In this document: one piece after another, positions 15,094-15,965 of the stretch
Position numbering within the stretch: the stretch's first letter is position 1
Layout of the letters: every line of letters begins with the position of its first letter
Assembly: GCA_005773145.1 (NCBI GenBank)
Contig: SXHS01000277.1
Coordinates: 1-15,965 of the forward strand
Source: Planctomycetaceae bacterium
GTDB taxonomy: Bacteria; Planctomycetota; Planctomycetia; Pirellulales; Pirellulaceae
Direction of reading: 5' to 3'
Length of the DNA: 15,965 nucleotides
Made by a program: the position numbers and the translations under genes
The notes under the pieces: model-generated
The model's database searches: none
Told to the model about the DNA's origin: nothing
What the model saw: the letters and a program-made list of their open reading frames with translations, nothing else

Positions 15094-15167
15094 GAGCGAC
15101 CCGGCGCTGCTAGCATTGTCGGTCCGAGAGGGACTTTCGTTCGTGAGCAACGACGATCCGTGAGAAA

Positions 15168-15965
15168 CTACGAACCGTCTCGCAACTGACCGACCACCAC
15201 GGAGGCGTTGTGGCCGCCAAAACCGAAGCTATTGCTCATGGCCACGCGCAGTTTGCGCTCTCGCGGCCGTAGCGGTGTGTAATCGAGATCGCACTTGGGG
15301 TCCGGTCGGTCCAGATTGATTGTGGGTGGAATGGTACTATGCTGCAGCGCCAGCACGGTGAGCACCAACTCAATACCACCACTGGCGCCGAGTGAATGCC
15401 CCAGGCTGCTCTTGGTGCTCGAAATGCTGAGGGACCGTGCGTGCTCGCCGAAGACATGCTTGATGGCATTCGTCTCGGCCACGTCCCCGAGGGGGGTACT
15501 GGTGCCGTGAGCGTTAATATAGTCGACGGCGTGAGGATCGAGGCCCGCATCGGTCAAGGAATATTTCATGGCTTGACCGGCTCCGGTCCCCGCCTCATCG
15601 GGCTGGGTGATATGACCGGCGTCACAACTGACACCACAGCCGAGCATTTCGCCGTAGACACGTGCGCCTCGTCGGCGCGCGTGCTCCCATTCTTCCAGCA
15701 CCAGAATGCCCGCCCCTTCACTCAACACAAATCCATCCCGATCCTGATCAAAGGGGCGACTGGCCTGAGCCGGCGATTCATTGCGGCTAGACAAAGCCTT
15801 CATGTTCTGAAATCCGCTGAGTCCCATGGGGGTTAGCGCGGCTTCGGTTCCGCCTGTAATCATCACATCAGCACGGCCGTTTTGGATCAGCTTCATGGCA
15901 TCACCAATCGCATTGGTGGCGCTGGCGCAGGCCGTAGCGATCGAATAGTTGGGGCCGCGCAGGCC
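15168..15965 (-). CDS. fabF: 3-oxoacyl-ACP synthase II (KAS II), 5' end outside the window
   Basis: The window holds the last 265 residues; the frame runs off the right edge. FabF condenses malonyl-ACP with an acyl-ACP in the elongation cycle of type II fatty acid synthesis in the cytoplasm. The full catalytic set is visible: the nucleophile Cys in Gly-Pro-Asn-Tyr-Ser-Ile-Ala-Thr-Ala-Cys-Ala-Ser (codon 15927-15929), His in Asn-Ala-His-Gly-Thr-Ser-Thr (visible residue 153), Lys185 in Thr-Lys-Ser, and His190 in Leu-Gly-His. The Phe-Asp-Gln-Asp-Arg-Asp-Gly-Phe-Val stretch and the C-terminal Asn-Ser-Phe-Gly-Phe-Gly-Gly-His-Asn gate loop are typical of KAS II. It is the intact counterpart of the altered homologue at 12270-13601. 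Whether it is the housekeeping enzyme or part of a dedicated pathway cannot be decided without the upstream genes. Confidence 0.9.
   Translation of the reverse strand, partial: GLRGPNYSIATACASATNAIGDAMKLIQNGRADVMITGGTEAALTPMGLSGFQNMKALSSRNESPAQASRPFDQDRDGFVLSEGAGILVLEEWEHARRRGARVYGEMLGCGVSCDAGHITQPDEAGTGAGQAMKYSLTDAGLDPHAVDYINAHGTSTPLGDVAETNAIKHVFGEHARSLSISSTKSSLGHSLGASGGIELVLTVLALQHSTIPPTINLDRPDPKCDLDYTPLRPRERKLRVAMSNSFGFGGHNASVVVGQLRDGS

Noticed and set aside
15118..15133. Small GTCC/GGAC hairpin after fabF as a terminator
   Set aside because: Only a four- to five-base stem with no T-run; too weak to support.

Overview
The window looks like a chromosomal segment of a GC-rich planctomycete, probably a member of the Pirellulales. 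This rests on family content rather than a marker gene: a membrane-anchored DUF1573 protein, a lipoprotein that joins a metallophosphatase-like domain to a tetraheme c554-type domain, a secretin-like exported protein behind a Pro/Ala-rich linker, and an IF2 with a very long charged linker. There are no rRNA or tRNA genes, CRISPR arrays, insertion sequences or phage genes in view.

Layout. The left third (about 1-5865) reads on the + strand: the 3' end of a WecA/TagO-type glycosyl-1-phosphate transferase, a large O-antigen ligase/polymerase-like membrane protein with a C-terminal TPR-like region, a DUF1573 protein, and the metallophosphatase/multiheme lipoprotein. All four are envelope proteins; the first two belong to lipid-linked glycan assembly. 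The remaining two thirds read on the - strand, and the two blocks converge at a bulged hairpin at about 5868-5901. In transcription order the - strand carries a canonical FabF-type beta-ketoacyl synthase (5' end outside the window), a secretin-like exported protein, a second beta-ketoacyl synthase homologue with an altered active site, nusA, infB, rbfA and an endonuclease III-like (HhH-GPD) protein with a long lysine-rich tail.

The core is the conserved nusA-infB-rbfA transcription/translation cluster. The usual companions rimP (before nusA), ylxR (between nusA and infB) and the DUF503 gene (between infB and rbfA) are absent from their places. nusA and infB are separated by 304 bp holding a GC-rich hairpin after nusA, an exact TATAAT box, two overlapping hairpins and a Shine-Dalgarno-preceded ATG-TAA, so infB may have its own promoter and leader. 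A TTGACA promoter candidate precedes nusA, and a TTGTTG-17-TATACT candidate precedes the secretin-like gene.

The most notable item is the synthase homologue at 12270-13601. The catalytic Cys is replaced by Glu (E192) and the second catalytic His by Asn (N370), while the first His (H331) and the Lys (K365) remain. It sits two genes downstream of an intact Cys-His-His synthase, an arrangement reminiscent of the ketosynthase/chain-length-factor pairs of type II polyketide systems. Also worth a second look are the metallophosphatase-like domain that has lost standard metal ligands while fused to four heme sites, and the HhH-GPD homologue that lacks the catalytic Lys and Fe-S cysteines and carries a histone H1-like tail.
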